From Bradyrhizobium sp. AZCC 1693 (GTDB lineage Bacteria; Pseudomonadota; Alphaproteobacteria; Rhizobiales; Xanthobacteraceae): DNA of 64,000 nucleotides. Below the pieces are notes generated by a model. That model did no database searches. It had not been told where the DNA came from and worked only from the letters and a program-made list of their open reading frames with translations. The translations under genes were made by a program, and so were the position numbers. Positions within the stretch are counted from its first letter, which is position 1, and each line of letters starts with the position of its first letter. Positions 50,340 through 60,862 of this stretch are shown piece after piece. The stretch lies in the NCBI RefSeq assembly GCF_036924745.1, contig NZ_JAZHSD010000001.1:6757001-6821000 (forward strand). Direction: 5' to 3'.

Positions 50340-51800
50340 TCACTGTTTCCGGCGGCCCGCGATGACATCACGATACAGGGCGGCGTAGCGGCTTGCCCGA
50401 TTGCGCCATGATACATCCGTCGACATGCCATTGTGCTGCAACCTTCGCCAGGCTTGCTGGTCGTGCCACAAGATATTGGCTCGGTGCAGGGCGTCAGCGA
50501 GAGCTTCGGCCGTGACTGGCCCAAACTTGAAGCCGGTTGCAGCGCCACCGGCTGTGTCGGCCTCTTTCACGTCAATGACAGTATCGGCAAGGCCGCCGAC
50601 CTGCGATACGATCGGGATAGCGCCATATCGCAAGGCGCAAAGCTGGGTCAAGCCGCATGGTTCGAAGCGTGACGGCACGACGAGGGCGTCCGCGCCGGCC
50701 TGAATGAGATGGGCGAGAGCTTCGTCGTAGCCGATCACAACCGCTATCCGGCCCGCGTTCGCTTTTGCGGCCGCCTGATAGCGATCCTGAAGATCCGGAT
50801 CTCCGCTCCCGAGCAAGGCCAATTGCATCCCTTCGCCGAGGATCGTCGGGACGTTCTCGAGAAGGATATCCAGTCCCTTCTGCCAGGACAGTCGGCTCAC
50901 CACGCCCAGCAGCAGGGCGTTTGGGGATGGATCAAGACCAAGCCGGTGCTGGAGGGTCAATTTATTCGTCGCACGGGACTCCAGCTCTGTCGCGCTGAAA
51001 CGAATGGCGATGTCGGGATCGGTTTCGGGGTTCCAGACGGAAATATCAATGCCGTTGAGGATGCCGCTCAAGACCTGTGATCGTTCGCGCAGCAACCCAC
51101 CCAGGCCCATGCCTCCCTCATCTGTCTGAATCTCGCGCGCATAGGTCGGCGAAACCGTGGTGATGCGATCCGAAAATTGCAGGCCCGCTTTCAGGAAGCT
51201 GATCGTACCGTAGTATTCGACGCCGTGAATCGCAAAAGACTCAGGTGGTAGGCCGAACGCATCGAGCATTTCATACGGAAACTGCCCCTGGTAGGCCAGA
51301 TTGTGAACCGTCATCACGGTGGCGGGCCGGGGACGATTGGCATAGTGCAAATAGGCGGGCGCAAGTCCGGCCTGCCAATCATGGGCGTGCACGACATCAG
51401 GCACGAACGACGGAATGGCGCCCTGGCCGATTTCGGCCGCCATCCGCGAAAGCGCGGCAAAGCGCACGCCGCTGTCCGGCCAATCCTTGCCGTCCGGGGT
51501 GACGTAGGGGTTGCCGGGCCGCGCAAAGAGATGCGGCGCATCGAGGACGAGCAAGTCGAGGTTCCCATGCGAGCCACCGAGCAGGCGGACTGGTCCGCCA
51601 AAAAAATGCGGCGCATGGAGGAGCTCCTCCGCTTCTGGAAGCGCCTTGATGACATCGGGATATCCCGGCACCAGGGTCCGCGTTTCGATGTCGTACGCTC
51701 GCAACGCGGTCGGGAGCGCGCCGACGACGTCGGCAAGGCCCCCCGTCTTGACGATCGGATAGATTTCGGAGGCGACCGCAAGAACGCGAAGCGACGTCAT
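50340..51800 (-). CDS. glgA: Glycogen synthase (ADP-glucose)
   Basis: Extends alpha-1,4-glucan from ADP-glucose (GT5 family). The 486-residue length is standard. The N-terminal ADP-glucose site [13 protein letters not shown] spans residues 18-30. [18 protein letters not shown] and [15 protein letters not shown] are conserved, and the C-terminal domain has [20 protein letters not shown]. The start is ATG 51800, which overlaps the glgC stop (ATGA), so GlgC and GlgA are translationally coupled. Confidence 0.97.
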   Translation of the reverse strand: MTSLRVLAVASEIYPIVKTGGLADVVGALPTALRAYDIETRTLVPGYPDVIKALPEAEELLHAPHFFGGPVRLLGGSHGNLDLLVLDAPHLFARPGNPYVTPDGKDWPDSGVRFAALSRMAAEIGQGAIPSFVPDVVHAHDWQAGLAPAYLHYANRPRPATVMTVHNLAYQGQFPYEMLDAFGLPPESFAIHGVEYYGTISFLKAGLQFSDRITTVSPTYAREIQTDEGGMGLGGLLRERSQVLSGILNGIDISVWNPETDPDIAIRFSATELESRATNKLTLQHRLGLDPSPNALLLGVVSRLSWQKGLDILLENVPTILGEGMQLALLGSGDPDLQDRYQAAAKANAGRIAVVIGYDEALAHLIQAGADALVVPSRFEPCGLTQLCALRYGAIPIVSQVGGLADTVIDVKEADTAGGAATGFKFGPVTAEALADALHRANILWHDQQAWRRLQHNGMSTDVSWRNRASRYAALYRDVIAGRRKQ

Positions 51801-53059
51801 GCATCGAGCCTGTCGATCATCGGCTGCGTAATGAGAGTGATGCCGTGCGGGGTGGTTCGAAACCGTTTCGCATCGAGTTCGGGATCTTCGCCAACAACGA
51901 GACCTTCCGGGATTCGAACGCCGCGATCGATCACGACATTCTTCAACCGCGCACGCCGGCCCACATTCACGTAAGGCATGACGACGGCATTTTCCACGTT
52001 TGCATACGAATTGACGTGCACCCCGGTGAAAAGCAGGGAGCGGCGCAATGCGGCGCCAGATATGATGCATCCCCCGGAGACAAGCGAAGTCACCGCCTGT
52101 CCGCGCCGCTCATCCTCATCGTGAACAAATTTGGCGGGAGGCGTGATCTCCGCATGGGTCCAGATCGGCCATGCACGGTCGTAAATATCGAGCTCGGGGA
52201 CGACGTCGGTGAGGTCAATGTTGGCGGCCCAGTAGGCATCCACGGTGCCCACGTCCCGCCAATAGGCCCGTGGATCGTCGTCGGACCTGACGCAGGAGGT
52301 GGAGAATTGGTGCGCCACCGCCCGGCCGTTCTTTACGAGGTAAGGAATCACGTCCTTGCCGAAATCATGGCTCGAATTCGGGTCGTTCGCGTCACGCCGC
52401 AACTCGTCGAACAGGAATTTCGAATCGAATACATAGATCCCCATGCTGGCCAATGACTTGTCGGGTTTGCCGGGCATCGGCGGCGGATCGGCCGGCTTCT
52501 CGAGAAAGGACAGGACGATGCCATTGTCGTCCACGTGCATGATCCCGAAGCCGCTCGACTCCGCGCGCGGCATCTCCAGGCAGCCGATGGTGACGTCGGC
52601 GCGTTGCTCGACATGCTGCTTCAGCATGCGTTCGTAGTCCATCTTGTAGATATGATCTCCGGCGAGAAGCACGATGAATCTGGCATCGTGCGACTCGATG
52701 ATGTCGATGTTCTGATAAACGGCGTCAGCCGTTCCGAGGTACCAGTTCGTCTCCGAGACGCGCTGGCTCGCCGGCAGGATATCGAAACTCTCGTTCCGCT
52801 CCGGACGAAAGAAGTTCCAGCCCATTTGCAGATGCCTGATCAGGCTGTGAGCCTTGTATTGGGTTGCAACCGCGATCCGGCGAATTCCGGAGTTCACCGC
52901 GTTGGAGAGGGCAAAATCGATGATGCGCGATTTTCCGCCGAAATACACCGCCGGCTTGGCGCGCTTGTCGGTAAGCTCCAGGAGCCGGCTTCCGCGACCG
53001 CCCGCAAGAACGAAGGCGAGGGCATGGCGTGAGAGTGGTTCGTTCATGATCGCGGCCAT
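51797..53059 (-). CDS. glgC: Glucose-1-phosphate adenylyltransferase
   Basis: Makes ADP-glucose, the committed step to glycogen. The 420-residue protein shows the nucleotide loop [65 protein letters not shown] and the [10 protein letters not shown] sugar-phosphate block, then the left-handed beta-helix ([20 protein letters not shown] pattern). The start is ATG 53059, 8 bases after GGGAGGGAC; ATG 53047 is an alternative. No branching or phosphorylase genes are in the window. Confidence 0.97.
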   Translation of the reverse strand: MAAIMNEPLSRHALAFVLAGGRGSRLLELTDKRAKPAVYFGGKSRIIDFALSNAVNSGIRRIAVATQYKAHSLIRHLQMGWNFFRPERNESFDILPASQRVSETNWYLGTADAVYQNIDIIESHDARFIVLLAGDHIYKMDYERMLKQHVEQRADVTIGCLEMPRAESSGFGIMHVDDNGIVLSFLEKPADPPPMPGKPDKSLASMGIYVFDSKFLFDELRRDANDPNSSHDFGKDVIPYLVKNGRAVAHQFSTSCVRSDDDPRAYWRDVGTVDAYWAANIDLTDVVPELDIYDRAWPIWTHAEITPPAKFVHDEDERRGQAVTSLVSGGCIISGAALRRSLLFTGVHVNSYANVENAVVMPYVNVGRRARLKNVVIDRGVRIPEGLVVGEDPELDAKRFRTTPHGITLITQPMIDRLDA

Positions 53060-53312
53060 TTTGTCCCTCCCTGGAACCACAACGCATGCCCCCGAAACCT
53101 TCTCTTATCCGGAAGGCAGGATCGAGGACCACGGGCAGATAGTAGCGGGACAAAAGGTTGATCGGAAAGTGGTATATAAGACGGCTGAATTGCTGAAGCT
53201 TGGTCCCTCTACGGAAGTCGGTGTTTGCCTGGTTCGCTGTTCCACCGAGTCGGACGACTGCTTCTGGCAAAAGCGGCCATTCCGAACATCGGCTGCGTCC
53301 GGTGCGGGCGTG

Positions 53313-53795
53313 CTACGAGATCGAGATGATCTCGAGCTCTTGACCGGATGTGCCGACGATATCCCCGACGGCCTTGCCCATCAGAAGCCGCGCCACGGGT
53401 GATACGAACGAAATAGAGCCGGCCTTGGGGTCCGCTTCGTCCTCTCCCACGATATGATATTTCTGCACGCGGCCATCGTCGCGCCTGAAGGTCACTGTGC
53501 TGCCAAAGGCGACAGTGTCAGTCGACGTCGGATTGGGGATGACCTGAGCCGTCCGAACTCTCGCCGCAAAATAGCGCGCATCACGCAAGGGGGTTGCGGC
53601 TTGCCGCCGCCGCTCATTCACGTCCTCGATCTTCTGCGCCGTCTCGTACGCCTCGCGGGCCTGCTGGAACTGAAATTCCAGCGCCTTTAATCCGGCTTCC
53701 GTCACAAGGTTCGGATGAAGTGAAATTGGGCGGTCGGGAAGCAGAGTCTCCGACGCGGTTTCGGCACTGTCTTCCTTGCTGAAGGCAACGCTCAA
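53313..53795 (-). CDS. GreA/GreB-family transcript elongation factor-like protein
   Basis: A 160-residue protein with a predicted N-terminal coiled-coil (LVTEAGLKALEFQFQQAREA, KIEDVNERRRQ) and the C-terminal FKBP-like Gre domain (FGSTVTFRRDDGRVQKYHIV, DEADPKAGSISFVSPVARLL, KAVGDIV). Gre factors stimulate RNA cleavage by backtracked polymerase. I place the start at a TTG (53795) with AGGAG about 8 bases upstream; it encodes LSVAFSKEDSAETASE, which fits homologues beginning with Met at that point. The ATG at 53825 adds ten poor residues. Confidence 0.85.
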   Translation of the reverse strand: MSVAFSKEDSAETASETLLPDRPISLHPNLVTEAGLKALEFQFQQAREAYETAQKIEDVNERRRQAATPLRDARYFAARVRTAQVIPNPTSTDTVAFGSTVTFRRDDGRVQKYHIVGEDEADPKAGSISFVSPVARLLMGKAVGDIVGTSGQELEIISIS

Positions 53796-53963
53796 GTCAG
53801 AACTCCTTTTAAGCGAGATATGCAAAAACCGGTCGGCGACAAGCGCGCGGACCCGCCAAAGGAACCATAGCCCAACGCTTAGCGATTTTTGCGGATCATA
53901 TACCGCGGAGCGAGACCAGCGCCATGATCAAGTTACCTCGTGAGTGCGCGCTCGACCGTCGCA

Positions 53964-55472
53964 TCAGGGAGCCGAACTGCCGCAGCCTTGCTCCGGCGGC
54001 AGTTCCTCGGCATTGGGGTCGCCCGGCGCCGTCGCCCAGGCCAGTTCAACGAGCGTCACGATCCGCCGACCGGCGCCGTCAAGCTGGCAAACGATGAGGC
54101 CCTGCTCCTCGATGTAGGTCAGCAGACGCCGTGCACGGCGCAACGAATGCGAGCCGTAGGCGCGGGCAATCGCTGCATCGCCCGGGCAGGGCCAACCTTC
54201 CTTCGCGGCGCGGGCAATCATCATGAAGACGCCCTGCATATCCTCCGGCAGAAGTGAGGCGCGGACCGAGACATCCTGCCAGCCGTCATCCGTTGCCATG
54301 TCGGAGCCGAGCCCGGCGCGGGCGCGCGTCAGCATGCGGCGGAAGTCAGCCAGGTCCGGCACGGCCGAACCGAGGCCCTCTATCCGGCAGCGGACCACGA
54401 ACTCCTGATAAAGGACGCCGATGGCACGAAATCCCGCGTCGGGTTCCGCCATGACGGCACGTAGAATGCGGTCCACCCGCTCACGCCGCTCCGCCAGTTC
54501 CTCCGCGCTGAGTGGCTGCTCCACCGCTTCGGGACGGATCTCCAGTGCCGCTGATTTCGCGGCCATCAGCTGGCCGAGGAGATCTGGCGGCGACCGGCGC
54601 TGCGGCCGGTTATTCTCGGGCGGCGGCGCTGCCAGGATGATGGCGCGTGCGTCCGGTGTCGCTTCCGGCAGCGGCATCAGGCGCGGGGTCGCGTTGCGCG
54701 GCGTGGTCTCCGTTGGACCGATGCGCAGTCCCAGCGGACGGCGTGAGAGGGCCGGTCCCAGCGCCATGAATTGACCGCGCTCCAGATCCCGGAAGGCCTC
54801 CGCCTGTCGCCGCTCCATGCCAAGAAGGTCGGCGGCGCGCACCATGTCGATATCCAGAAAGGTTCGGCCCATGAGGAAATTGGACGCTTCGGCCGCGACG
54901 TTCTTGGCGAGCTTCGCCAGTCGCTGGGTGGCGATGACCCCCGCAAGCCCGCGTTTGCGGCCACGGCACATCAGGTTCGTCATGGCGCCGAGCGAGAGTT
55001 TGCGCGCCTCGTCCGAAACCTCGCCGGCGACCGCCGGCGCGAACAGCTGCGCCTCATCCACCACCACCAGCATCGGGTACCAGTGGTCGCGGGCGACGTC
55101 GAAAAGCCCGCCGAGGAAGGCGGCGGCGCGCCGCATCTGGTTCTCGGCGTCGAGCCCCTCGAGATTGAGCACCGTTGAGACGCGATGGATGCGCGCGCGC
55201 TCGCCGGCGACCTGCAGGCCCCGCTCGGTATGGTCCTCGGCATCGATCAGGAGGTGTCCGAAACGGTCGGCAAGGGTAACGAAGTCGCCTTCGGGGTCGA
55301 TGATGGTCTGCTGCACCCAGGGGGCACTCTGCTCCAGCAGCCGGCGCAGCAGATGGGATTTGCCCGAGCCCGAATTGCCCTGCACCAGCAGGCGGGTCGC
55401 CAGCAGTTCCTCAAGGTCCAGAGTAGCCGGAGCGCCTGCCGTCGTGTGTCCCATCTCGATTGCAACGGTCAT
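53964..55472 (-). CDS. HerA-like (DUF87) P-loop ATPase
   Basis: A 502-residue AAA-like ATPase of the HerA/FtsK superfamily (DUF87). Walker A GNSGSGKS lies at residues 32-39, Walker B VVVDEAQLF near 130-140, and the VIATQR sensor and GRKRGLAGV block near 165-180. The C-terminal third (AKEGWPCPGDAAIARAYGSH) looks like a winged-helix region. Archaeal HerA works with NurA in DNA end resection, but no NurA or SIR2-type partner gene is adjacent. The start is ATG 55472. Role uncertain: DNA translocation, plasmid or phage-related defence all possible. Confidence 0.85.
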   Translation of the reverse strand: MTVAIEMGHTTAGAPATLDLEELLATRLLVQGNSGSGKSHLLRRLLEQSAPWVQQTIIDPEGDFVTLADRFGHLLIDAEDHTERGLQVAGERARIHRVSTVLNLEGLDAENQMRRAAAFLGGLFDVARDHWYPMLVVVDEAQLFAPAVAGEVSDEARKLSLGAMTNLMCRGRKRGLAGVIATQRLAKLAKNVAAEASNFLMGRTFLDIDMVRAADLLGMERRQAEAFRDLERGQFMALGPALSRRPLGLRIGPTETTPRNATPRLMPLPEATPDARAIILAAPPPENNRPQRRSPPDLLGQLMAAKSAALEIRPEAVEQPLSAEELAERRERVDRILRAVMAEPDAGFRAIGVLYQEFVVRCRIEGLGSAVPDLADFRRMLTRARAGLGSDMATDDGWQDVSVRASLLPEDMQGVFMMIARAAKEGWPCPGDAAIARAYGSHSLRRARRLLTYIEEQGLIVCQLDGAGRRIVTLVELAWATAPGDPNAEELPPEQGCGSSAP

Positions 55473-55795
55473 GTCTCGACTCAAAGTCCCCTTGGCGGAC
55501 GGCGGGCTTAACAACCCGATTGCAGCCCGTCGAGCGCTCATGGCCGGCTACTTCCGTGTTCTCCACGGCTGGTCGAACGCCATCAGCCCGGATGGATGCC
55601 GGCCCGCGCCGACAAACGCCCCGGGGTGGACGCGGCGGCCGCGTACATCCCAAGATCGTGCAGTTTTATCGAAAGATGGCTCGCGCTTTTTAGCGGCTTT
55701 TAAAGTACGCGTGCATCCTACTTGCCTGGCAGTGCATCGCCTCAGGGACCTGCGAGTTGGTTTGATCACCGACGACATCAGGGGGTCCGGCTGTC
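55473..55795. other. Divergent intergenic stretch
   Basis: 323 bases between the HerA-like gene (minus) and the exopolysaccharide pair (plus). An AT-rich segment at about 55665-55710 may hold the promoter for the latter. No further gene or repeat was recognised. Confidence 0.45.
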
Positions 55796-57160
55796 ATGGA
55801 TCATGCGCAATTCATCCCGGGACACGCTCCCACGTTTGCTGCAGACGCAGATATCCAATCCATCGACCCAGGTCATGACGCCAAGGGTCTGCAGCGCGAT
55901 CTGGAGGATCAGCTGAGGCCGGATGTCGACGAGCCAGCAAGTGGTGGTTCCTCTCACCAGGAGATCCCGGCGCGGTCATGGTCCCTAACCCTTCGAAGGG
56001 TGCTGAAGGTCGCCATCGGCCTCGCCATCGTTACCGTGTTCGGATGGCTGCCACTCCGGGCCATCTGGCAAACTTCCAGCGTCGAGGCGGTGGTCAACGC
56101 CAGGCTCGTAACGCTGAGGTCGCCGATCGACGGCCGAGTGAGCGCGCAGTCCGGCCATCCTACGGCATCGAGCGTGGTGAACGAAGGTGAGGTCATTCTT
56201 CGCGTTGTTAACGCGCGAGGAGATCGAGCCCGGTTGGACGATCTAAGGCGACAAATGTCGCGACTGGAGAACGAGCGGCCAAGCCTGGCAGTCAAACTGG
56301 CCTCGGCTGAAGCCGCGCAGCAGGATCTCGCCCGGCAGTCCTCCCAGTTCAGGGAAGGGCGCATGCTTCAGCTGGAGGCGCGGATCGCTGAAATACAGTC
56401 GGCGATCGAAGCCGCCATGTCGCGACGGGAAGAGGTGACGGCCGCTGTGGAGCGGGCATCGTCGTTGATCAAGTCGGGTAGCGTCTCGACCGTGGAACTC
56501 GCAAGGTTGACCCGTGAACAATCGATCGCTCAGCAAACCGAGATCGGCGCCCGCCGAAGGCTTGATGCAGCGAAGGTTGAGCTGACGGCCGCGAAGAACG
56601 GCACATATCTGGGCGATAGCTATAATGACCGGCCGAGTTCAGTCCAGCGCGAAGAAGAGATGCGGCAGCGCGCGGGAGATCTCAACGCCGATCTGGCGCA
56701 TGCGGATGCCGAGATCGCGTGGCTCTCCCACGAGATCGATTCCGAACAGCTGCACTATGTCAGCCGATCGGAAGCAGACATCAAGGCGCCCGTGACTGGC
56801 CGGATCTGGGAGATAATGACGTCGCCGGGCGAGGATGTCCGGGCCGGACAGGCGCTGCTGAAGCTGCTTGATTGCAGCGGCGCTGTGGTGACCGCAAACG
56901 TCAAAGAAGGCGTCTACAACCGGCTCCAGCTCGGTGATCAGGCGAGTTTTGAGCCGAACGACGGCAGTCCGGCGATCCAGGGGGCGATCGTGAATCTCAC
57001 TGGCGCGTCTGGTGCGCCGGCGAATCTGGCCATCAATCCCGACCTGCTCAGCAAGGAACCATATCGTGTGACGGTCTCGATGCCCGGCATTGATACCACA
57101 GGCAAGGATTGTGCAGTCGGGCGCACAGGAAGGGTCGTATTCAATTACGGTGCGCCATGA
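55796..57160 (+). CDS. HlyD-like membrane fusion protein of an exopolysaccharide synthase
   Basis: A 454-residue periplasmic adaptor. A single membrane segment (about residues 70-92, VLKVAIGLAIVTVFGWLPL) follows a cytoplasmic N-terminus. Then come a first biotinyl-lipoyl half (LRSPIDGRVSAQSG), a long coiled-coil (about 140-265, Arg/Glu/Ala-rich), the second lipoyl half (IKAPVTGRIWEIMTSPGEDV) and a beta-barrel. It overlaps the GT2-PilZ gene (ATGA). This layout is that of BgsB/Alg44-type partners of beta-glucan synthases. It could alternatively serve a type I exporter, but none is adjacent. Confidence 0.85.
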   Translation: MDHAQFIPGHAPTFAADADIQSIDPGHDAKGLQRDLEDQLRPDVDEPASGGSSHQEIPARSWSLTLRRVLKVAIGLAIVTVFGWLPLRAIWQTSSVEAVVNARLVTLRSPIDGRVSAQSGHPTASSVVNEGEVILRVVNARGDRARLDDLRRQMSRLENERPSLAVKLASAEAAQQDLARQSSQFREGRMLQLEARIAEIQSAIEAAMSRREEVTAAVERASSLIKSGSVSTVELARLTREQSIAQQTEIGARRRLDAAKVELTAAKNGTYLGDSYNDRPSSVQREEEMRQRAGDLNADLAHADAEIAWLSHEIDSEQLHYVSRSEADIKAPVTGRIWEIMTSPGEDVRAGQALLKLLDCSGAVVTANVKEGVYNRLQLGDQASFEPNDGSPAIQGAIVNLTGASGAPANLAINPDLLSKEPYRVTVSMPGIDTTGKDCAVGRTGRVVFNYGAP

Positions 57161-59103
57161 TCTCAGCGCTCGCGCCAGGCCTGATCGCGCTCGGTGCCTG
57201 TCTCGCAATCCTGCCCTGGCTCAGACGCGACAGCACCCTCGCCCGATCGTTGATGACGGGGATGTCGTTTGTCCTGTTGATCCGGTACTTCGCGTGGCGC
57301 GTTACCGGGACGTTGCCGCCACCGGGCCTTACTGCCGATTTTCTGGTTGGATTCCCGTTCATGCTGGCGGAGGGGGCCTCGCTTGTTTCCATCAGCTTGT
57401 CGCTGCTATTCCTCAGTCGAACGATCGATCGCTCTGCCGACGTGAAGGCTGGATTAAGGCGAGCCGCAGCGGCGGCACCGGCGCCGCTCGTCGACGTCTT
57501 CATCTGTACCTACAATGAAGAGAAGTCGATCCTGGAGCGTACGATCATCGGCGCCACAGGGCTGGAATACGGCAACTATCGCGTTTGGGTCCTGGATGAC
57601 GGACGACGCCTGTGGCTCAAGCGCCTGACTGAAGAACTCGGCTGTAGCTACCTGACCCGCCTGGACAATGCGCACGCCAAAGCCGGTAACATCAATCACG
57701 CGCTGCACCACGTGGCAGGTCTGCGCGATAAGCCGCAGTTCGTTTCCATCCTGGATGCCGACTTCGTTCCCATGCCGGATTTCCTCGCGCGCGCGACGAG
57801 CTTAATGGAAGACAAATCCGTCGGCGTGGTGCAGACCCCGCAGCATTTCATCAATCCGGATCCGATCCAATCGAATCTCGCTGCCACCGAAGTGTGGCCC
57901 GACGAGCAGCGGTTTTTCTTCGACATTCTGATGCCCGCCAAAGACGCCTGGGATGTCGCCTTCTGCTGCGGCACTTCGTCGGTGTTCCGCGTTTCAGGCC
58001 TCATGCAGATTGGTGGTTTCCCGACCGAATCGGTGACCGAGGATTATCTCGTCACGCTACGTCTGAAAGAACGTGGCTATCGCACCGTCTATCTGAACGA
58101 GAGGCTTACGATCGGGTTGGCGCCCGAAGGACTCAAGGAATACATCACGCAGCGCGGCCGATGGTGTCTCGGGATGATGCAGATCGTCCGCAGCCGAAGC
58201 GGACCGTTTTCTCTGCGATCCAACCTCACTTTCATTGATCGGCTTTCACTGGTAGACGCCTTCATGAGCTGGGCCGCAGTTTATGGGGCGAAGGTGTTTG
58301 GCCTTGCCGTGCCGTGGCTGTTCCTGCTGTGCGGGATCAAGGCGGTTCACGCCGATCTCTTCGAGCTGTTGAGATACTTCCTGCCTTTCTACGTCTGGTA
58401 CGCATTCACGATGGCCTGGATTTCCCGTGGCCGTTCGATGGCGATCATGACCGATGTGTCGCAGTACATCGCAGCGCCGGCGGTCCTGAGGGCGGTCGTC
58501 ACGGGCCTTGTCAAGCCGCGGGGGCACAAGTTCAATGTGACTGCCAAAGGCGGCAACCGCAATCAGAGGTTCGTCGAGTGGCCGCTGCTGGGGCTCTACG
58601 GGTCTGCACTGCTCGTAACCTTGCTGTCCATCGCCTATGCCTTCATCCTCAATTTGCGGGGAGAGTACATCGCCTACGGCGGACTGGCGCTCGCCTGGAG
58701 TTTGTACAATTGTCTGGTGCTGGCGATCGTGTGTTTCATCTGCATCGAGCAGCCCCGGCGTCGCAAGGCCGAACGCTTCGAGCGCGATGAACCCGTTCTC
58801 ATTCACCAGGGAGGGACCCCACGGCTGGTTCGCATGGCGGACATCTCGATATTAGGTGCCAGGTTCATCGATCCTGCGCCGCCGCCGGCGGGGACCGTCA
58901 TCAAATGCAATGTGTACGGCCAGGACGTATCCGCGGCGGTCGTGCGGCGAACCGTCGGCGGTTTTGGCGTTCGATTTGAAGAAACCGTCGCAACGCGAGT
59001 TCGGGTCGTACGCGCGTTTTACGCAGGAGAATATGTTCGTGCTTTTCGCGACGTCAGAGCGGTCCCCCTCGGCAGAGCTCTTCTGATGCGCCTGTTTAAT
59101 TGA
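57157..59103 (+). CDS. Cellulose synthase-like GT2 with PilZ domain
   Basis: A 648-residue processive glycosyltransferase, likely making a beta-glucan across the inner membrane. Two N-terminal helices precede the GT2 core: DDG (147-149), DAD (200-202), TED (294-296) and QRGRW (332-336), the D,D,D,QxxRW signature. Four or more helices follow (375-530), then a PilZ domain (534-625) with the c-di-GMP motif RKAER (536-540) and DISILG (562-567). This pair resembles BgsBA, the c-di-GMP-activated mixed-linkage beta-glucan synthase of rhizobia; cellulose or curdlan are alternatives. The HlyD-like partner is overlapped. Confidence 0.9.
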   Translation: MISALAPGLIALGACLAILPWLRRDSTLARSLMTGMSFVLLIRYFAWRVTGTLPPPGLTADFLVGFPFMLAEGASLVSISLSLLFLSRTIDRSADVKAGLRRAAAAAPAPLVDVFICTYNEEKSILERTIIGATGLEYGNYRVWVLDDGRRLWLKRLTEELGCSYLTRLDNAHAKAGNINHALHHVAGLRDKPQFVSILDADFVPMPDFLARATSLMEDKSVGVVQTPQHFINPDPIQSNLAATEVWPDEQRFFFDILMPAKDAWDVAFCCGTSSVFRVSGLMQIGGFPTESVTEDYLVTLRLKERGYRTVYLNERLTIGLAPEGLKEYITQRGRWCLGMMQIVRSRSGPFSLRSNLTFIDRLSLVDAFMSWAAVYGAKVFGLAVPWLFLLCGIKAVHADLFELLRYFLPFYVWYAFTMAWISRGRSMAIMTDVSQYIAAPAVLRAVVTGLVKPRGHKFNVTAKGGNRNQRFVEWPLLGLYGSALLVTLLSIAYAFILNLRGEYIAYGGLALAWSLYNCLVLAIVCFICIEQPRRRKAERFERDEPVLIHQGGTPRLVRMADISILGARFIDPAPPPAGTVIKCNVYGQDVSAAVVRRTVGGFGVRFEETVATRVRVVRAFYAGEYVRAFRDVRAVPLGRALLMRLFN

Positions 59104-59176
59104 ATGGAGCTTGTTCTGGTTCGGCGAGCGTAACGCCTGCCGGTGCCGCCCGGCAAACCGCGACCGGGCCACGCCG

Positions 59177-60700
59177 CTAACCCGGTGCGCCGACCGACGC
59201 AAAGAACCCCTCCGGTCCGTCCAGTTCCACCAGCTTCTTCCTGTCGATCAGCCAGAACCGGTTGCCCACCGTCCGCACGAAGCTGCGGTCATGTGAAACC
59301 AGCAGACAGCTTGCCTGATGGTCCATCAGTTCGTCTTCCAGCGCTTCCTGTCCCTCGATGTCCAGATGGTTGGTCGGTTCATCCAGCAGATAGAAGTTCG
59401 GCTGTGCCAGCCGCAGCAGCAGCATGCCGAGCCGCGCCTTCTGTCCGCCGGAAAGCCGGCCGATCGGGCGGCCCTGCATCTCGATCGAGAGGCCGGATCC
59501 CGCCAGCAACGCGCGCGCCCGCTGATCACCGACATCGAAGCGGCGGACGATCGTGTGCATCGGCGTGTCGGCGTCGGAGAGGCAAGCGAGGGCCTGATCA
59601 CAATAGCCGAGCACCAGCGACTGCGTGACCCTGATGCCGGCATGCGCCGCCTGCGGATTTTCGATGGCTGCGCGCAGCATCGCCACCAGCCGGGTCTTGC
59701 CCGCGCCGTTTGCGCCCAGCAGCACGATCCGGTCGCCCTTGCCGATGAACTGCCTGCCGGTCCGAAACAGCAGCCGGCCGTCGGGCGTCTCGACCGCGGC
59801 ATCCTCCAGCGTGACCAGAACCTTCGCATGCGTTCCGCGATTGGCGAGCCTGATTGTCCCTGCCGATCGCTCGAGATGCGCGGGCTTTGTTGCATCTTCC
59901 AGCTTCTCGGCGCGCTGCTTCAACTGCTTCGTCTTCGACAACAAGAGATCGCTGCCGGAGTTGATACCGATATTGTTGAGTTTTGCCGCGCGCTCGCGGA
60001 GTTGCTGAGCGGTCTTGAGATCGCGCTGATAGCGCCGCTCGTCCGACGCATCGGCCTCATTGAGCGCGGCGCGCGCCCGTGAATAAGGCAGCGAAAACAT
60101 CTGCGACTGCTCCGGCCGCAGGAACAGTGTCCGGTTCGTGGTGGCGTCGAGAAAGGCGCGGTCGTGGCTGGAGATGACGACGGGCATGTCGCGCGGCAGC
60201 GCGTTCAGCCAATTTTGGAGCCGGCCGATCCGCACGAGGTCGAGATGGTTGGTCGGCTCGTCGAGCAACAGCACGTCGGGCTCGGTCACCAGCACCTGGG
60301 CCAGCATGGCAAATCGCTGCCAGCCGCCGCTCAGATGTCGCAGCGGCTGCTGCCGCAGGGCTTCGGGTACAAGGGATTCCAGCACCACGTCGACCCGCCA
60401 TTGTTCGCTGCGCCGCCGGTCGGCGGAGAGCGTCTCCAGCACGGCCGCGTAGAACGGCCGGTCCAGCAGAACTTCCGGCACATGCTGCTCGACATAGCCG
60501 ATCGTCAGCCCCCGGGATTTCGTGATTTCGCCTTCGCCCGCCTCCATGGCGCCGGCCATGCAACGCAGCAGGGTGGATTTGCCGCGGCCGTTGGCGGCGA
60601 CCAGCCCGATCCGGTCGCCGGCATTGACGACGAGGTTCAGCCGGGCAAACAGCGGCGCGCTCAGCGTTACGCCGAGATTTCGGAGTGTGATAAGCGTCAT
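59177..60700 (-). CDS. ABC-F family ATPase, second copy
   Basis: A complete 507-residue ABC-F protein of two ATPase halves, probably ribosome-acting. First half: Walker A ANGRGKS, signature LSGGW (Trp in place of Gln), Walker B VLLLDEPTNHLD and SSHDRAFLD. A charged linker (about 240-320) follows. Second half: GANGAGKTR, LSGGQKARLGML, NFYLLDEPTNHLD. ATG 60700 begins MTLITLRNLGV, where family similarity starts. The leader region upstream (60701-60934) holds a leader ORF and two hairpins. Whether it confers antibiotic protection or is a housekeeping factor is open. Confidence 0.92.
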   Translation of the reverse strand: MTLITLRNLGVTLSAPLFARLNLVVNAGDRIGLVAANGRGKSTLLRCMAGAMEAGEGEITKSRGLTIGYVEQHVPEVLLDRPFYAAVLETLSADRRRSEQWRVDVVLESLVPEALRQQPLRHLSGGWQRFAMLAQVLVTEPDVLLLDEPTNHLDLVRIGRLQNWLNALPRDMPVVISSHDRAFLDATTNRTLFLRPEQSQMFSLPYSRARAALNEADASDERRYQRDLKTAQQLRERAAKLNNIGINSGSDLLLSKTKQLKQRAEKLEDATKPAHLERSAGTIRLANRGTHAKVLVTLEDAAVETPDGRLLFRTGRQFIGKGDRIVLLGANGAGKTRLVAMLRAAIENPQAAHAGIRVTQSLVLGYCDQALACLSDADTPMHTIVRRFDVGDQRARALLAGSGLSIEMQGRPIGRLSGGQKARLGMLLLRLAQPNFYLLDEPTNHLDIEGQEALEDELMDHQASCLLVSHDRSFVRTVGNRFWLIDRKKLVELDGPEGFFASVGAPG

Positions 60701-60729
60701 GATCGTTCTCAGGTCTTGCCGGCCGATCG

Positions 60730-60755
60730 CGACATCCAGCCATCGTCGGATGTCG
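60730..60755 (-). promoter_or_regulatory. Proximal hairpin in the ABC-F leader
   Basis: CGACATCC and GGATGTCG pair perfectly (8 bp) around a 10-nt loop, 30 bases before the ABC-F start. It could occlude or expose the ribosome site. Confidence 0.5.
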
Positions 60756-60862
60756 GTATCAGAGCGCGGCGGGGAAAAGAATGCAGGCGTGGACGCTCGA
60801 ACGCGAAAACGCTGCATCGCCACGAAGGGCAGACCAGGAACGGTTTGTAAGGGAGCCTCTGG

